A DNA stretch of 64,000 nucleotides from Albifimbria verrucaria (GCA_020081605.1 JAHREC010000011.1:124001-188000); one strand, 5' to 3'; shown: positions 21,400 through 34,420, numbered from the stretch's first letter. Notes: generated from the letters alone by a model not told the origin. Translations and numbers: made by a program.

Positions 21400-23821
21400 C
21401 TACAAACCCTGATTTTTGACGTGTTTGTCGAACCAGGTAATCATCTCATGAACGACATGCTCGTTTGATTCTTGTGCCGTGTACCAGTGGGGTTCATGCG
21501 GCAGGATAACCAGTCTCGCAATGCCTCCATTTCCACGGACCGCTTCATAGAGCAGGTTGGACTGAAACGGTCGTGTTCCAGAATTGGCATCATCTGCACC
21601 GTGCATGATGAGTAGAGGGCTCTTAATTCTATCAGCGGCTAGGTGCGGTGAAGCCTTCAAATAGACTTCCTGCGCCTCCCATATGGACCGTCTCTCACTC
21701 TGGAAGCCGAATGGAGTAAAAGTCTTGTTGTAAGACCCGCTTGTTGCGACTCCAGCCCGGAACAAGCTAGTATGTGCAAGTAGATTTGCCGTCATCAAAG
21801 CGCCATGACTATGGCCAGTAACTCCAAGTCGGTTTGGATCGGCCACACCTAGTCTCACCACTTCCTCGATAGCCGCCTCGGCATTGGCAACGAGCTGCTC
21901 GAGATACGTGTCATACATGGTTTTAGGGTCGCCAACGACTGGAAACGAGACCTTGTCGATGATGGCGTAACCCGCGAGCAGCAGATAGCTGTACTTAGCC
22001 AGCCTGGTAAAAAGCGACTGCGATCCAGAGACCTGGCCGGCTGTCGATGCCTCGGCATAGTCCCGGGGTAGGCGTAAAGTATGGTGGGGACACGGACTCC
22101 TTCTTGGTAACCAGGGGGTCAGTAACATGAAAGAGAGCTCAAGTCCATCTTTGCGCTTGTACTTGACAAGCCGCTTTTAATCTGGCGAACAATGGGTGCT
22201 GGATCCGCAATATGGGTAATTGCTGTGATTTTAGAGTCGAAAGCAGCCTCGCCTTCCGTAACATCGTTTATGGGGTTTGAAAGAGTGCGACGAAAAACAT
22301 TTGGCGGATCTTCAACGGACTGACGCTTAGTAAGAAAAGTCATGTGGTCATGCCGATCAAATGCGAGGAAGCGTTCATAATATGATTTATCGGAGCGGAA
22401 GAGGCGTTGGCATGCCATCGTTACGAGGTTGAGCCGGTCCAAGAAGGGTCGGTCTCCGTCGACAGAGGACCCGTCGCCAGAGAGAAACACTGATTCGCCA
22501 TCCAAACGCATCACCCGAAATCCGTTCGCCAGGCGGCGAAACACTGGTGTCCCAGGATGCTTGTATTTCTCATACATGGAGTCACTCCAGAGCAACCGGT
22601 GCTCCTTTTCGGGTTTGTCGATGTCGAAAATGAAGCTGCGAGACCACTGCTTATTCCGGTCGTATTCTATCAACATTGTCAAGTCTGAGCGCTCGGTCCA
22701 TCGAATGCCGCTATAACGGTGTTCGATGCGTGCGAGTTCGGTGGCCGGCAAATCAAAAGGTGCATCCAACTTCATCAGCTTATCCCGTGACTCAACATTG
22801 ACGTTCCAGTCGCCACCGTCGAGGGCTTCAACCCACAGTAATGTGGCCGGTGCCGTAGCCCTCCATGTGAAGTCACGCGGGCCAAGTCGGACGCCATGAA
22901 TAGGAACACGGTCCGCGAGGGGATCGAGGCAAGCTGCCGAATGACAACGTTGGAGAAGTCTGAGATGGTCCAAAGATCGACATCACGAGGGAAGCGGATG
23001 GAGGTGGTCACATAAGAGTACGGCTTCCGTATCTTAGTAACTAAAAGGTGCTTCCCGTCCGGAGAAGGACTGACGCCAGCGTAGCGGTCAACCCCGGCAA
23101 AATTAGTCACCTCGAGCGAGGCAGCATCCACCAGAGCGAGCTGTGAAGACGCATAGTAGTCGAAGACATCCTCATCATGTGAACAGGTCAAGGTATCGCG
23201 CACCTCGTAGGTGCTACTTTGGCCCTTCTCGCCGTGGGTCTCTTCAGTGGACGGGCCAGAAACAACAGCCGGTTTTGAGGGCGGCGGTCCGATTTTGTCG
23301 GGAACAAGCTTGGCCAGTATTGTCCTCTGGTCGGGCATCCACTGCAAGTCGTCGCCGAGCATCTGGTTAAGCTGAGCAGACGGCACGCGGCGCACCTCTG
23401 CGGTTTGCCCATCGCCGACCCACAGCTCCACGCTTGTGGTCGTAGTATTCCTGAAGGCGAAGAATTTCCCGTCTGCGCTCCAAGTCGGACTGCTCAGCTG
23501 GGAACCCTCCGGCAGGTCAACGAGCTTTTGTGTGCCGCTGGCAATGTCCACGAAGTTGTAACCTATGGCAGAAGGTACAATACCGTGGCCGCCGGTGCCG
23601 TCACGCTTACTGCGATTGTGGGGCTCGATGCGGATGCCGGCCAGGCGTAGGAATGTATTTGCCATACGCTCAATTGACGGATGGGTCTGCCATTGTACCA
23701 TAATCATGCGGTCTCCAGTCGGGCTAACGTACGGCACAGGAGGGGCAGGCGCTCGCATGACATCTAGTATAGCCTGAGGTGGCTGGCGGTACCCCGGCGA
23801 TTGTGCATGTGCCATAGACAT
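21400..23821 (-). CDS. S9D-type serine peptidase (glutamyl endopeptidase-like), intronless, frame-broken
   Basis: A prolyl-oligopeptidase-clan enzyme: beta-propeller then alpha/beta-hydrolase. The start is ATG 23821-23819. The N-terminus (YRQPPQAILDVMRAPAPP then PSIERMANTFLRLAGIRI) matches bacterial and plant-plastid S9D proteins. Propeller repeats fill 23500-22200. The catalytic Ser is in GVTGHSHGALMTANLLAH, the Asp in LLIMHGADDANSGT and the His in VILPHEPHWYTAQES, so the triad is complete. Total length about 800 aa without introns. Three breaks occur, all in homopolymers: G4 at 22919-22922, T4 at 22175-22178, and a compensating pair at G5 22114-22118 and G4 22065-22068. Protein conservation across them argues for base-calling loss. 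No signal peptide is obvious. The family is mainly bacterial, so transfer is possible. Confidence 0.82.
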
Positions 23822-24039
23822 GACCGGCGAGAAATAGCCACCAGCGGATATGTGTTATTTGCAATGCTACTGTTAGCATTCGCAAAAATGTGGCTTTGGC
23901 GGCGTGGTATGTTGAAGGATGACGCTCAGAGGTTGATATTTTCAAGGGCCATTTGAGTTTCACTTTTGGAGCCACGGTAACATCTATAATTAGTGGGGTA
24001 AAGATTGATTAGGTTATTATCGAACCAGAGGGAAATGTT

Positions 24040-24530
24040 CACGTAATGCGAATAACTCAGATAACCTATATGAGATATATATAAATAACTAAATTTCTAA
24101 TAATACTACTATTAATTAATTAACTTATATATATATACATATATATATATATTAGTAAAGAGTAATAGAATTTAAATAAATACTTAAAAATATTAAATAA
24201 ATATTTAAAATAGTAGTATATAATATATTATTTTAAAGTACTTAAAATAAGAATATATTATAAATACTTTATAATTAAGAAATTAAATAAAATATAAAAA
24301 TATTTAAGGTTTAAAGAATTAAGAAATTAATATTTTATTTTATTTTATTAATTTAAAAGTTTTTAATAATTTTTATTTTAGTTATTAAAACTAATTATAA
24401 ACTTAAATTAATTTTTATTAATAGTTTATAAATTTATATTAATTCTTAGATTATTTAATTATTTAAGTATATATTTAAGTATTTATAAATATATAACTTT
24501 AATAATTATTTTATATTATACTACGAGATA
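24040..24530. other. Extreme AT-rich block
   Basis: About 490 bases composed almost only of A and T, with many TTAATTA, TATATA and AAATATTTAA words and no open frame. It begins after the peptidase promoter and ends about 60 bases before the stop of the NACHT-ankyrin gene. It looks like a RIP-mutated or AT-isochore segment; no parent element is recognisable. Confidence 0.7.
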
Positions 24531-24591
24531 CCACTGATCAGTCAAGCTCCGAATGGGACATATCTTATCGCCAGGCCTGTAAACACCTTAT

Positions 24592-27500
24592 CTAATCTTG
24601 AAATAGGTCCAAGAGACACTGATTGCCCTTGATATTAGCAACATCCAAACACGTTTGATTTTCATCATTCTCGGCCATAGGATCCAGTCCCTGGTCCACG
24701 AGCCAATTGAACCGCGAAACCATGAGTTTATGGTCCTCTTCTACCTCTTCATCCAGGGATATAGCAGCAACAATATGAAGAAGCGTGTTATTTCCCTGTG
24801 TCACGACGGAAAGGTCGGCCCCAGCATCAATAAAGAGCTGCAACGCGTTCCTTTGGTTCTCCTCTTTGCTAGTGGGCGGATAGTTGAATTTGGTGGATTC
24901 TATGAATGCAATGAAACAAAGAAGGGCAGTCTCGTCTTTGTGGTTGCGGCCGTTTATAGGTAAGCCCAGCGATAAAAAGTGCTTGAAAAGTTCTCGAGGT
25001 TCGGCTGGGTTGTTTGGGTTACGACTGTTTTCGGCCAAATATTTACCAAGGAGGTGCAGGGCAGTGTTTCCTAGCGGATCCGGTATGAGAGGGTCTGCTC
25101 CGTGGGCAAGTAACAATTTCACAGCCCGTGTGTCAACGCCAACACAAAAGCCTATTCGGTGCAACGCATAATGCAATGGAGTATATCCGGCTGCATCTAC
25201 CTGGTTGATCAACTCATCACCAGATGCACCAATCAACAATCTTAAGGAGTCATGGCCGCCATAAGCGCGTGATTTGAGGATGTGGTGCAATGCATTCCGA
25301 CCTTGATTGTCTCGGGCCGTGGATGATGCCCCCGTTCAAGGATCAAGCGAACGATGATAATGTCGGCATGATCGCAAGCAGCTAGTAGGAGCGTTCGACC
25401 TGTGGGATCTCGGCGCTCAAGGTTAATATCCTGTAAGTTAAAGAATGGTTCGACAATGCCACCACACTCGAGGAGGTCATGAATCACGGTTGTCTCAACA
25501 CTTTTCCATTCACTCCTGGGACGGAATCTTTTTCTTCTCCATCAATCCACTTCTTGAATGTGGCAAAAGGATCAGCGTTATGCTTGAGAAGCGTTTCGAC
25601 TATTGCGACTCTGCTTCTGGTTATTGTACTCCTTTGATACTTCTGGGGACAGGCGGCAAGGTGTAGCGGCCATTGTTCGTGATGGTCGATTTCATCGTTG
25701 CTCCGCCCGTCTGTTGGAGCTGGCCTGGTGTTTGGATTGCAGTAACCACATAGAATATCGAGTACTTCATGGCTATTTACTTGAATAGCAGCAAGAAGCG
25801 TCCTAACCGTAACATTGGCACCATACTTAATGAGGAGCTGTGTCAATTCTGCGTTGTCCGAAACGAGTTCGAGGCACGTCTGGCCTCCTTGGCTAGTTTC
25901 GTTCGGATTAGGACCATATTCGAGGAGAAGATTTGCTGCTTGAACAGCATTGTTACCACTGCCTAGGGCTACCATGAGCGGTGTTCGATTGGAAGCGTCC
26001 CTAGTATTTTTATCTGCGCCTTTTACAAGCAGATATTGCAAGCCCTCCGCTGCTTGCCACCAGTGCACGTTAGAAGCTAGAACATGCAGTGCTGAGCTAG
26101 CTTTGGTCGCTGTTCCGTTTATAAAGCGTAGTTCATGCAAGTTGAGATCCACCCCAAGATCCTCAACCAGGAGACGTAACATAGGAAGATTACTTTGGCG
26201 CCTTTGGCAGGCTCTCACCAACAACGGTGTGAAATCGGTCCATTGGCGTTCATTGATGGAATTGCAACTTGCATAGTAAGTCTCCTCCATCTTCTTAACC
26301 TTATCTACTGTAAGTATACTGGCTACAAGGCTGTCCAGACCGTTGTCAATGAGCTTCAAAATCGGTGACTGGTAAGGATGTAGTACTGCCAACAGATCAG
26401 GTCTCTCCTCAAACATCATCTTGATTACACCCCATAAGTGTTGATCCATAAGCGCCTGTAATAAATCCATGATACTCTTCGTACTAGACCCATCTATAAT
26501 AAGGTCTTTCCAGGGCTTGGAGCAGGCTAAAACACGTGTGGTGATAGCTGATCGACCAAGGCTAGCCAGGACTTCATAAGAAGGCTTGAATGTTGAGTCA
26601 TCTTGGACGCCCGTGTAACCATGGACAAATTGCTGGATCATATGGCACTCAAGCCAGTTGAGCTGTGCAGGGTATTACACGACTTATGAGCATCCAAGCT
26701 TTTACGCAAATTCCACAGGCATGCCACTGTATAATCGCTGTATTTGCTTTTTCCATGGCATAGTCCAGAATTTTCAAATCTTCCTCGGCGGATCTAGGAG
26801 AGTTCTGGAACCACAAGTCATATATCAATGATAATATCTTCTCCAGTCCGCAAAAAGGAAAATCTCTTGTAAAAAACCGGGTCCCATCCTGCAACTTGAT
26901 GCCTAAAGCCTCGAAACTGGGCGGATCCTGTATGTCTTCCCTTGTTTGCTTCCAGAGTCTCTGCTCTTTCTCATATTCTACACAGGAAGATAGAAGAGAC
27001 AGGGGTCCAGAATGTTGTTCTGCGCCAGCAGCCAATAGCAAGGCGACAGTCTCTGGTATGCCAGAGCGACATGCAATCTGCAGGACAGAGGGCGTCGATA
27101 ATCGCGATGAAGTGTTAATATGAGAAACTAGGGCAGCTTGACCAAGGTTGTTTTCAATTGCTTCAAGAAGCATTCCAACGATATTGGGCTGGCGGAAACG
27201 GGCAGCAACGTGCAAAGGAGTGATGCCCTCATAAGTTGGCTCAGTTGGACTGGCTCCCGCTGCCAGCAACTCACGTACACAAGTTTCCCATTGCCTAGCA
27301 GCAAGATGAAGAGGCCTAATACCATCATTATCCTGGCAATCAATGTTTCGAAAGAAGCGTATCTCATCATGTGTAGCCTCTGATCCCATAGCGCAGTATA
27401 TATGCAATGCGGATTGACCAGCATTATTGGTTGTATCAAGATCGACACCAATCAGTTCTTGTAATGGACCAAGTTTAATAAGAACGTTCTTAGGACTCAT

Positions 27501-30500
27501 CATCATTGCATGCCACAATGTATTTCCTTTATAATCCCGCTCTCTAGGATCAAGACCTTGGCATATTAAATACCTGAGGATCTCGGTACCTTTTTCGTTT
27601 GGCTGACAGTAAAACAGTGGTGTTCTTCCATAGTTATCTCTCACATTCAACTGTCCGTTTAATTTATTGGAAACAAAATTTTCCAGGGTCTTCGCGATAT
27701 CTGTTTTGCATACACGTCTCAATATGTTGAATATTGGACATCTGCCCTCGTGATCTCTTGCGTTAATATCAGCCCCTGCTTCTACCAGCATCTCTGCAAG
27801 TTTTGGATTATCGAGATGAAGCAGCATATGTAATGGCGTCCTTCCCATGTTGTCCGAATGACTTGGAGACACACCTGCATCTAGTAAAGCCTCTACCATT
27901 GCAAGACAGGTCTCGTTGACAGAGTAAGTTTCAGCAAGAAATAGATGTAGCGCTCCTTGGCCGTTGAAATCCGTCGAGTTCATCTTTACGCCAAGTTGCT
28001 TGTACAGTGGAATAAGAGACGGCGATGTTTTGTTAATACTATACAAGAAGGGTGTTTTCCCATCAGATTGACGTGGCTTGTCAGAAACTCCGATTTTTGT
28101 AACTAATATTCGCGTGATATCGGGTCGACTACAGGCCATGAATAGAGTTTCGCCACGGGTAGACTCTACCATCGCGTCGGCACCAAATTTAAGCAACGCA
28201 CGAACGAGCAAGGACGATTTATTGACAGCATAAAATAGGGCTGTTTGGCCCATTTCGTCATTTACATCAATGTCCAAGCCCTTTTCGATCATCAGTGAAA
28301 GAAGTTCTTCCAGTTGATGTTGGTCTGTATGTGCATTATCCAAGCCACTTTGCATTGCACCACAAAGCGCATGCAGAGCATTGAAGCCATAAACCCCGCT
28401 GATATCCCCAGAATAAACTTGCCCACCTGAAGGATTCATATTCTTACAAGAATCATCTTCATCGTCGGACACCCTGTCATCAGCTTCATCATCTCCCAGT
28501 GAGAAGATTGTGGGATCCGCGCCAGCTTTGAGCAAGACTAACATTATTTGCAAGTAACCAGATTTTGCCGCGAGAAAGAGAGGAGTATCACCGTTGAACT
28601 TTGCATTAACGTTGACGACCGTGTGCTTTAGAATCAACTGGACGACATCCTCCGAGCCACCTTTGACAGCCCACGCCAGAGCTGCATTAACAGTCTTGGC
28701 ATTTTTCAGATGAGGTAGAAATGCTTTGGTTGCAGCCACATGTTTGTAACATGCCGCATACATCAGTGGGGTATCGCCAACACTTGTATAAGGTTGCATG
28801 TATTCATCGGGGTGGATAGTGGTCTTCTTTGTGAGGGACTAACACCAGCACTCAATAGCATGTCAACAATTTCATGGAAGTTTCTGTTCGCTGCGTAGTG
28901 TATTGGCTTCATTCCATCGTAATCGGAGGCTTCATCAGGGTAAGCTCCGTGAGCCAGAAGCTGTCCAACCACAGCAGTATGTCCACCTGCTGCGGCAAGC
29001 AACAACGGAGTTTCTTTTTGCAGTCGAGCACGTTGATGTCAATGTCTCTTCTCTGGATCAATTGAGCCACAAATTGAGACAAACCATATTCCGCCGCTAT
29101 GTGGAGAGGCGTTGTAAAAGATTTTCGAGGAGACAGAAGCCTGTTTAAGGCTGGCAGATAATGGTCTGATAGCAATGTGGTCAGGCCGCGTAGCACTTCT
29201 TCGGAAACTACCCCTCCTCTTCGGCTTTCCTGACGTGGTAGTGAAAGCTTTCCACGCTGTATCTAAGAAAATGGTGCTGCAGATACAAACTCTCAACCAG
29301 TGAGTCCTTTGATGGCCGATGTATATCGAAGGTATTAATCTTGTAGCTAAATTCCCGGAAGTCTCCATTAAAGCCTTGAGATTGTCAAGACATTGGGATT
29401 CAATTAGATAAGAGATACAAGCCTCTGCGAGGTGAGCGTGGGTAACTCCCTTGTCTAGTGTAGGATAAGAGGCAGTGTATTCCAAGCATTCTTTTCGCGT
29501 AGAGCCTGTCAGGAACTCCGTCAAAGAGTGATGAACAACGCATATGGTCTCATTAGGCAGAATTTCCAGAAGCGGGCCGCAACAATTACGGACGAGCTCC
29601 TTGGTGTTTTTGAGGTCGTTTGCCGATATCGACTTCTGTGTAGCATTGATAACATCCGCCAGCTCAAGCAACCGGAGTGGGCGATACGCGTGAGTAGCCC
29701 ACGAAAGGATGAGAACTTGAAGCCTTTCTGGTATTCCAGATCTCTGGGCATGTGTTCTAAGGAGGTCTTCGTACATATGGTTGAGGCTCGTGGGCAGGGC
29801 CTTCAGAACTTCAGTGATGTCTGCCCCTTCCTTGAGAATTGCGTCCATGGCTAATTTAGCGTAAAGAAAAATTCCATTCGTCCTGCCAGGGACCGCTTGT
29901 TCAATAGCCTTATATTGACCCTGTGGTATAGAAGAGTTGAGTAGTCGAGTTTTGACATAAGTCAAAATGTCTATATCAACGAGTTTTTCTTGAAGACGAA
30001 TTATAGTTATTGGGTAGGTTCTCAGAGCTCTCTCGATCGTAGCAACTGGACGGCTTGTAATAGCCACCTTTATACTGGCCGTTTTCCATTGCCCTAGCTT
30101 AGCAAGCTCCTGGAGAAACTTTTCGTAATCGGTGTCCATGTCCATTTCATCAAGTGCATCAACAATGCAAAAGACTTTTTGAAGACCGCCCAAAGCCAGC
30201 CTAAGGTGTCGCCATAAGTCTTCTATAGGAACACTTTGTAGTGCTCGAGAAGATGTTAAGTACTTCTTCAACTGTGCCTGTAATGGAGAACTGTAGCTAA
30301 GTACCTGCGTCAACCAGTCTCTGAGTAAGGCAATAGGAGAGTGGTTGGCATCGATGATTTGACGAAAGAAGAAGAACAGGACCGGCACATCCCGCTTGGA
30401 TAGTTCGGAGATGAGATTCGCGGCAAAGCTAGATTTGCCAGACCCAGGAATGCCTTTGAGCCATAGCATACCGTGGTCACCGTCATCAAGCCACTTGCGT

Positions 30501-30718
30501 AATGAAGCGGACTCCACAACCAACCCCAGTATTGGCCATTCGAGATGATAGATGCTTGCGGTATTCACCATCTTTTGCGTTGAAGCATGTCGGCTGCAAC
30601 CATTCTATAATGGCAGCCTGCGACTCAGGGGCTCTGGAAGGATATTGGCTTCATTGTAGTCGGCTATGTCACTTTCTTCAAGAACGATAGCGTCGTCAAA
30701 CAAATCAATGCTGTCCAT
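24592..30718 (-). CDS. NACHT-ankyrin STAND (NLR-like) protein, about 2,000 aa, frame-broken
   Basis: Fungal NLR-like proteins act as signal-transducing NTPases in non-self recognition and heterokaryon incompatibility (family knowledge). The start is ATG 30718-30716 (MDSIDLFDDA). Next comes the pre-NACHT motif EWLQPTCFNAKDGEYRKHL, then Walker A GIPGSGKSS near 30450 and Walker B VFCIVDALDEMD near 30150, then RPVATIERALRT and a winged-helix-like part (HSLTEFLTGS). From about 29120 to 24592 there are more than 20 ankyrin repeats (for example TPLHIAAEYGL, GRTPLHMLLHLDNPKLAEML, NTALHLLGKYL). No separate effector domain precedes the NACHT. The frame breaks at runs: G4 30628-30631, C4 near 30515, T5 29015-29019, G4 28809-28812, T4 25502-25505 and C5 25329-25333. 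A 43-nt GTAAAA...CACAG intron may bridge 26675. Confidence 0.85.
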
Positions 30719-31590
30719 TTTGCTAATATTCAGTTGTCGTGGAGGAGAGGCCAAAGTGTGTCAGTGGTTTGTTGCCCGATAGCTGCCCTCTAAACCATCT
30801 TGTGCGAGGTAAGCGGCCCCCGACGAGGGTTGGCTGTGCTTAGCTGTGCATGGCACAGCCAACCGGCTACAGGGCTTTGATTGGACCGGATCCAGATCAA
30901 AACCAACAAGCCATTGATCGGTATATGAATCTAGCATTTGCTTATGTGAGATGACGCGGTGAAGTACTAGTGAAAACGAAGAGCTCCCCATGAACACAAG
31001 CAGAAACCCACCTGTGCTCGTTTTTGCGGTCAAGGCAAAGTCGAAATCGGGGATAGGTTTGGGAAGGTGATAAGCCTCCAGTCACTGGCAGTAGATAGTT
31101 TCATCGACCAAAGTTTTTCATGGTGGCGAATACAATAACTCGTATCTGCCCCCTTTGAGACAGCTACAACCGAAACATAATGATGCCATTTCACGCTTCA
31201 GCGGGGTGATGATGGTATCATCTGTCTTTATGCAGGGCAAAATATACTGGAGGTACAGTTTGAGAACTTCCAGCCGGCTGAGCTTTATCAACGATGGCTC
31301 ACCTTGCACATGTCTTGTAATGGCCAAGTGGGTGACAGCAGCTACACACCCTCCATGTAGAGCTAGAAAAACAAAGCATCGGGATTCGGGCGTTTGTCTC
31401 TTAGTCAAGCGTGCGTCAAGAGCCTTCGACCATCAATTCGCTAGTCTACACACTTAACTGCTGCCTTAGCCCCTTCACTTTCGTAGACGAACGCGCAGAA
31501 CAGACAGATAAAACACACAGAAAAACATTTTCCCCTTCTGTCCAGGACAGCGCATTGGGAGAAGAGGGAAGCACAGGGCTCTAGAAGGAC
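30719..31590. other. Intergenic region, nothing recognised
   Basis: Promoter side of the NACHT gene and 3' side of the flavoprotein gene. Two overlapping open frames of about 100 codons (31118-31457) on opposite strands lack motifs and are not called. Confidence 0.4.
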
Positions 31591-32634
31591 TTAGAAGATG
31601 GCACGCTGGTTGTAGGTCTCAGCCTGAATCTGAAGCGGCGCACCGCCGCCGACGCAGGTTCCCGTGTAGATAGCGGCAGTGGCTGTCTGCATGGGTGTGG
31701 AGCAGTCGCCTGCAGCGAAGACGCCCTTGATGTTGGTCTGGTTGAAGGGCGGGTTGACTTTGAGCGTGTTCATGGGCGTGATCTCTACGCCCAACTGCTG
31801 CGCCAGGTTGCCACGAAGCCTTGTCTTGGGCTTGTGCGCTAGGAACGCCTCAGTCTGGCTGCTACCATCGTCAAAGTGCAGCGTGATCTGAGCTCGCTCG
31901 GGTGCTTTGACCAGCTTGCTGATCTTCCTCGTGTCTACCTTCATCGGCGCTGGTGCGGCCGCGAGCGCTTCCTCCAGCTCCTTGCCGAGCTGCTCGTTGC
32001 CGTTTGTGTAGAGCGTCACCTTCTCCGACATGCGCAGCGCCTGTCGCGCAAAGTGCAGAGCCGTTACGGCGGCGCCGGTGTCGCCCTCGGCAAGCATACC
32101 GGCCGACGGCGTGCCTTCTCCTCCCAGCCGTGGCAGTACAGGCAGTGGAAACTGTGGAGGGTATTTGAATTAGCCTTCCAAGTTGCATTTTAGCCCACCA
32201 GGGCCAGGGCTGAGAAGAAATAGACCCTGAGGGGGTTTGACTTGCATGCCTGAAATCCAACACTCGGCATAGCCGGCGATGTCTGGATAAATGTCCTCAA
32301 CACCAGTGGCCAGGACGACCTTCTTGCCAGTCCACATTTTGCCACCACCCGCGGCTTCAAAGAGCCCATCCTCGCGCTGCTTGATGGTCTCAATCTCCAC
32401 GTTCTCGACGGTGATGGAGCCGTAGCGATCAAAGTCACCCCTGGAGGCGGCACGAAACTCAGCAGGATCGCGGTGATCCCAGCTGGGAACTGTGTGCATG
32501 TGTATGCTCTGCGCACCTCTGTATTTGCCCGAATCAAAGATGATAGTTTTGTGATCCTGGCGCACGATAGATGCGGCGGCGCTCAGGCCCGAGGGACCGC
32601 CACCTACAATGAGAATTTCGTACTCAGAAGCCAT
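31591..32634 (-). CDS. Thioredoxin-reductase-like flavoprotein with CxxC (GliT/TrxB type)
   Basis: A class II pyridine-nucleotide-disulfide oxidoreductase. Relatives include thioredoxin reductases and dithiol oxidases of secondary-metabolite clusters. The ATG at 32634-32632 leads straight into the FAD motif ILIVGGGPSGLSAAASIV, then SIHMHTVPSWDHRDPAEFRA. After an intron-like gap around 32150-32250 comes the redox motif CLYCHGWEEK, then the NADPH-binding part GMLAEGDTGAAVTALHFA and the second FAD motif IKGVFAAGDCSTPMQTA. The frame slips by one base after the CxxC (AAGG near 32107), and the intron junction does not phase cleanly, so one more indel is likely there. About 330 aa, normal for this family. 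No signal peptide. It lies between the NACHT gene and a P450/GMC pair; co-function is only suggested. Confidence 0.75.
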
Positions 32635-33120
32635 TTAGACGAGTAAGGTTAGTAGTAGTGGTGTCAGGTAAGCCGAGCAAATAGAAATAGGTTCAAGATA
32701 GAGGCAGATAGCAGGATTTAGACAATGAGTCCTATGAAATACGAGGGCCGAGATGGGGTCGATATGGGGTCAAGCTTGGATCGAACAGATACCCTTTGGA
32801 ACTGGGCAATGGGGTTGGCTCTCAAGCTAAGGGAGGCTTTGACAGATCTTCACTTCGCACGCGGCAGTCAGCCAAGGTAGCAGCAGCAGCAGCGCAGGAT
32901 TCTTCGATCCGAAGTCCGACGCGGGAAAGCGAAATCGGCAACTGTTCGACGTGAACCTCCTGGCTCGGATCTTTTATCGTTGGCTGTTTGAATCACATGG
33001 TGGACTCCACTTCTTAGTGTTGGTTTATCCATTCGTCAATCAGTTGGTCGGTCGAGTGGTTGGCTCAGTGCAAAGCGCACATCTCTCTTCCTGTCGGCCA
33101 CCGGCCATCTCTCCCCTTTA
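32635..33120. other. Intergenic region
   Basis: About 490 bases upstream of the flavoprotein gene, including a (GCA)n-like short repeat near 32878-32895. No gene. Confidence 0.4.
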
Positions 33121-34420
33121 CTCGGACACTATACTTCTTTGGTACCAGCTGTTTCATTTTCACCCCAAATGATTCATATACTTCACAGTGGGGAGGCAGC
33201 AGAGATATATTAAATCCACATGAACTTAGTTGGCCCCCACGTACATCCCACTTGCTAGCGATGTAGGCCATGACATAGCCATAGAGAACCCAAACGGCCG
33301 TCCTGAACAGGTATCCTTGCCTGTGCCAATAAAAAGGAAGTCCACTATGATCGATTCGAAACGGTAAATGGGATTTTGGTGCCGATCCGAGCGATCTGTA
33401 ATCCAGCGCTCGGGGCAGAACTTGGCCGGGCTCTTGATCCCGGGCGTCGTTGTCGGGTAATACAGCGGGTTCGTGGCCGCGATAAGCGTCTCTACAGGAT
33501 GACATGCCCTGTCGACAATGTGACTGGTTTTTCGTTTTCCGCAGCCATACAACTGGGAAATTGCTAGCTAGAATCGAACCTACTCGAGGGCCAAGGGCTA
33601 GAAGAGGCTAGACAGCAACCTCAGATGGGAGTATATGGTAACTTACTGACTCCATTCGGGTTCACGCGAGCAATTTCTTTCTTTATTTGTATAAGGCGTC
33701 CATGAAGCCAGTCCAGCCACCGTTTCCATGGTCCAACCGGCGAACGAGGCAAGGGCAAGTTCCCGGTCAATCTTTGCCCGTAAAGATGCTACGTACCGAG
33801 CGCACGAGGCTAGGTCAATGATTGCATGGCCAAGCAAGAACGTTGGTCTACGGATGGCTGCAAAGCAGAGCGAGTAGTGATCGCGCATGAGCAACGGTGA
33901 GAACTTGAGGTTCTTGTTCGGCCTGTACCGCTTCAGCAGCCACCTCACGAGACGTACTTCCTCTAATGCAATGCTCTCGGCCTTGTTGCCCTATGGACAG
34001 CCCATATGCTTCTACAGTAGTAGTCTGATGACTTTCATGATGCCTTTCTTAGACCGCTCTATCGCCAGCTTCTGGGGAAGAAGTTGGGTCACTATAGAGA
34101 GCAGGATGGTGTGGAACTGACTCAGTCAGTTGGAATAGGTCGTAGTATAGACGGCGTGGTCGATGGACGAAGAAAGCCACTTTCTTCGTGGTTCAACGGC
34201 GCACCAAACATCACCCTGCCAAGTATGATCTCCTCTTGAATCGTCGGCATGAAGCTGTCGACTTCATTCGTGAGGTCATACTTGAAGCCGTGGGCCAGCT
34301 CCTTGTCAACCCAGCCACTGCCGGCTCTGCGCACCTTGAACTCCTCAATGCAGTGGCTGGGATGATGACGGTAGGATTCTGGAAAGAGATCATGTACGGT
34401 TGATTGGGATACTGCGTGCT
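33120..34420 (-). pseudogene. Cytochrome P450 relic
   Basis: Fragments in all three minus-strand frames follow P450 order. An N-terminal part (34393-34210) reads NPTVIIPATAL and then AHGFKYDLTNEVDSFMPT. Next is a helical stretch near 34050 (IVTQLLPQKLAIERSKKGIM), then the I-helix area (RDHYSLCFAAIRRPTFLLGH, 33900-33820). An ARVNPNGVS segment precedes an intron, followed by ATNPLYYPTTTPGI and PAKFCPERW. The haem loop is FIGTGKDTCSGRPFGFS near 33290, so the Cys ligand survives. The pattern resembles the ent-kaurene-oxidase-like fungal P450s. At least four frame changes are present, the N-terminal membrane anchor is not recognisable, and no clean start is visible. It lies head-to-head with GMC oxidoreductase 3, as in many tailoring pairs. 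Confidence 0.72.

Noticed and set aside
26620..26720. Frame change within the ankyrin gene treated first as another run-length error
   Set aside because: A GTAAAA...CACAG segment of 43 nt joins the two frames exactly in phase, so a short intron explains it at least as well.
31118..31457. Two opposite-strand open frames of about 100 codons
   Set aside because: They overlap one another and show no motif; likely fortuitous.
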